Below are positions 6,122 through 6,727 of a stretch of DNA of 6,727 nucleotides, in pieces (positions within the stretch are counted from its first letter, which is position 1; the number at the start of each line of letters is the position of its first letter). The notes below the pieces were generated by a model. The model did not search any database, was not told the DNA's origin, and saw nothing but the letters and a program-made list of their open reading frames with translations. This DNA is from Streptosporangiaceae bacterium (lineage in GTDB: Bacteria; Actinomycetota; Actinomycetes; Streptosporangiales; Streptosporangiaceae): NCBI GenBank assembly GCA_030038715.1, contig JASHSO010000305.1:1-6727 (forward strand), written 5' to 3'. The translations under genes and the position numbers were made by a program.

Positions 6122-6727
6122 GTGCAGCGTTTGCTGGCGCCGCCGCCGCAGCTGACCAGGGAGCGACTGGCGGCGCAGATGTTGAGCGGACCTCCGGCCC
6201 GCAGCCCGGCCGAGGTCGCCGGCCGACTGCTGGCTGTCCAAGGCCAGGACCCGCGCGGGGCCAGACTGGCGATCCGGGCCCGCAGCAGCGCGCTCACCGC
6301 GGCCGATGTGGACCGCGCACTCACTATCGACAGGTCGCTCGTGATCACCTGGCTGAATCGCGGCACGCTGCACCTGGTCCGGGCCGACGACTACTTTTGG
6401 CTGCACAAGATCACCGCCCTACCGCAGTTCCAGGTGGGCTGCCGGCGCATCCTGGCCCGGTACGAGGTGTCGGACTATCAGGCGGAGAGGGGCGTCACGG
6501 TCGTCGAGGCGGCGCTCGCCGCCGAGGGACCGCTCACCAAGGCCCAGCTCGCGCGTCGGATCACCGCGGCCGGCCTGCCACCGACGGCCGGCGTCGCGTT
6601 GCACGTGCTGATGCTGGCCAGCCTGCGCGGTATCGCGGTGAGGGGGCCGATGATCGGTGCGCAGCAGGGTTACGTGCTCGTCCGCGACTGGCTCGGCGAG
6701 CCGCCGCCCGACCCGGGCCGCGATGCC
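6122..6727 (+). CDS. Winged-helix DNA-binding domain protein, HTH_42 (AlkZ/YcaQ-like), 3' end beyond window
   Basis: The first 202 residues of a protein of the HTH_42 family, whose characterised members AlkZ and YcaQ are DNA glycosylases that remove alkylated bases and unhook crosslinks. Visible features: LTRERLAAQML (11-21), LLAVQGQDPRGARLAIRARS (36-55), LTAADVDRAL (58-67), TWLNRGTLHLV (76-86), DDYFWLHKIT (88-97), ERGVTVVEAALAAEGPLTKA (about 119-138), and VRGPMIGAQQGYVLVRDWLG. Q40-G-Q42 matches the QxQ catalytic motif of AlkZ in kind and approximate position. Full members are about 350-400 residues, so roughly half is missing at the window edge. GTG 6122-6124 is chosen because the conserved N-terminus begins directly after it and no in-frame ATG or GTG lies upstream. 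AAGGG (6116-6120) is too close to be an ideal ribosome site. Many family members are annotated only as DNA-binding, so enzyme activity is uncertain. Confidence 0.88.
   Translation, partial: MQRLLAPPPQLTRERLAAQMLSGPPARSPAEVAGRLLAVQGQDPRGARLAIRARSSALTAADVDRALTIDRSLVITWLNRGTLHLVRADDYFWLHKITALPQFQVGCRRILARYEVSDYQAERGVTVVEAALAAEGPLTKAQLARRITAAGLPPTAGVALHVLMLASLRGIAVRGPMIGAQQGYVLVRDWLGEPPPDPGRDA

Overview
The window is very GC-rich, with G or C at most third codon positions. It uses GTG starts with GGAGG-type ribosome sites and carries gene families typical of Actinomycetota: an actinobacterial phage-type integrase, an ArsR/AHSA1 pair and an HTH_42 winged-helix protein. The best inference is a soil-type actinomycete chromosome; genus cannot be read from the sequence.

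Left part (1-1107). A minus-strand tyrosine-recombinase remnant (107-946) stops just after its HxLR motif, so it has lost the catalytic tyrosine. No continuation is visible in 1-106. It is followed by an unusually AT-rich stretch (about 947-1200) with repeated AGTAAAT motifs and two GAATTC sites. That stretch runs into the annotated 5' end of the next gene, whose start is therefore uncertain.

Middle part (1108-5120). A DHA3/EntS-like MFS exporter (+) meets a classical short-chain dehydrogenase (-) tail to tail, and their coding ends overlap by 38 bp. The dehydrogenase is divergent from a 563-residue YtcJ/NfdA-type metal-dependent amidohydrolase (+). The 121-bp region between them carries the same heptamer, GGTATGG, facing outward 31-32 nt before each start. 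The two enzymes may form a co-regulated catabolic or detoxifying pair; substrates are unknown.

Right part (5121-6727). An ArsR-type repressor and an AHSA1/SRPBCC protein form a translationally coupled minus-strand operon (GTGA overlap). A TTGACT-17-CATACT promoter lies exactly where it would give a leaderless ArsR mRNA. Divergent from it is the first 202 codons of an HTH_42 (AlkZ/YcaQ-like) protein with a QxQ motif. Its probable promoter holds a 20-bp dyad between the -35 and -10 boxes, a good candidate operator.

I see no RNA gene, CRISPR array or intact mobile element. I did not find a clearly new multi-gene system. The most interesting signals are the regulatory architectures in the three intergenic regions and the possible DNA-glycosylase gene next to the ArsR operon.
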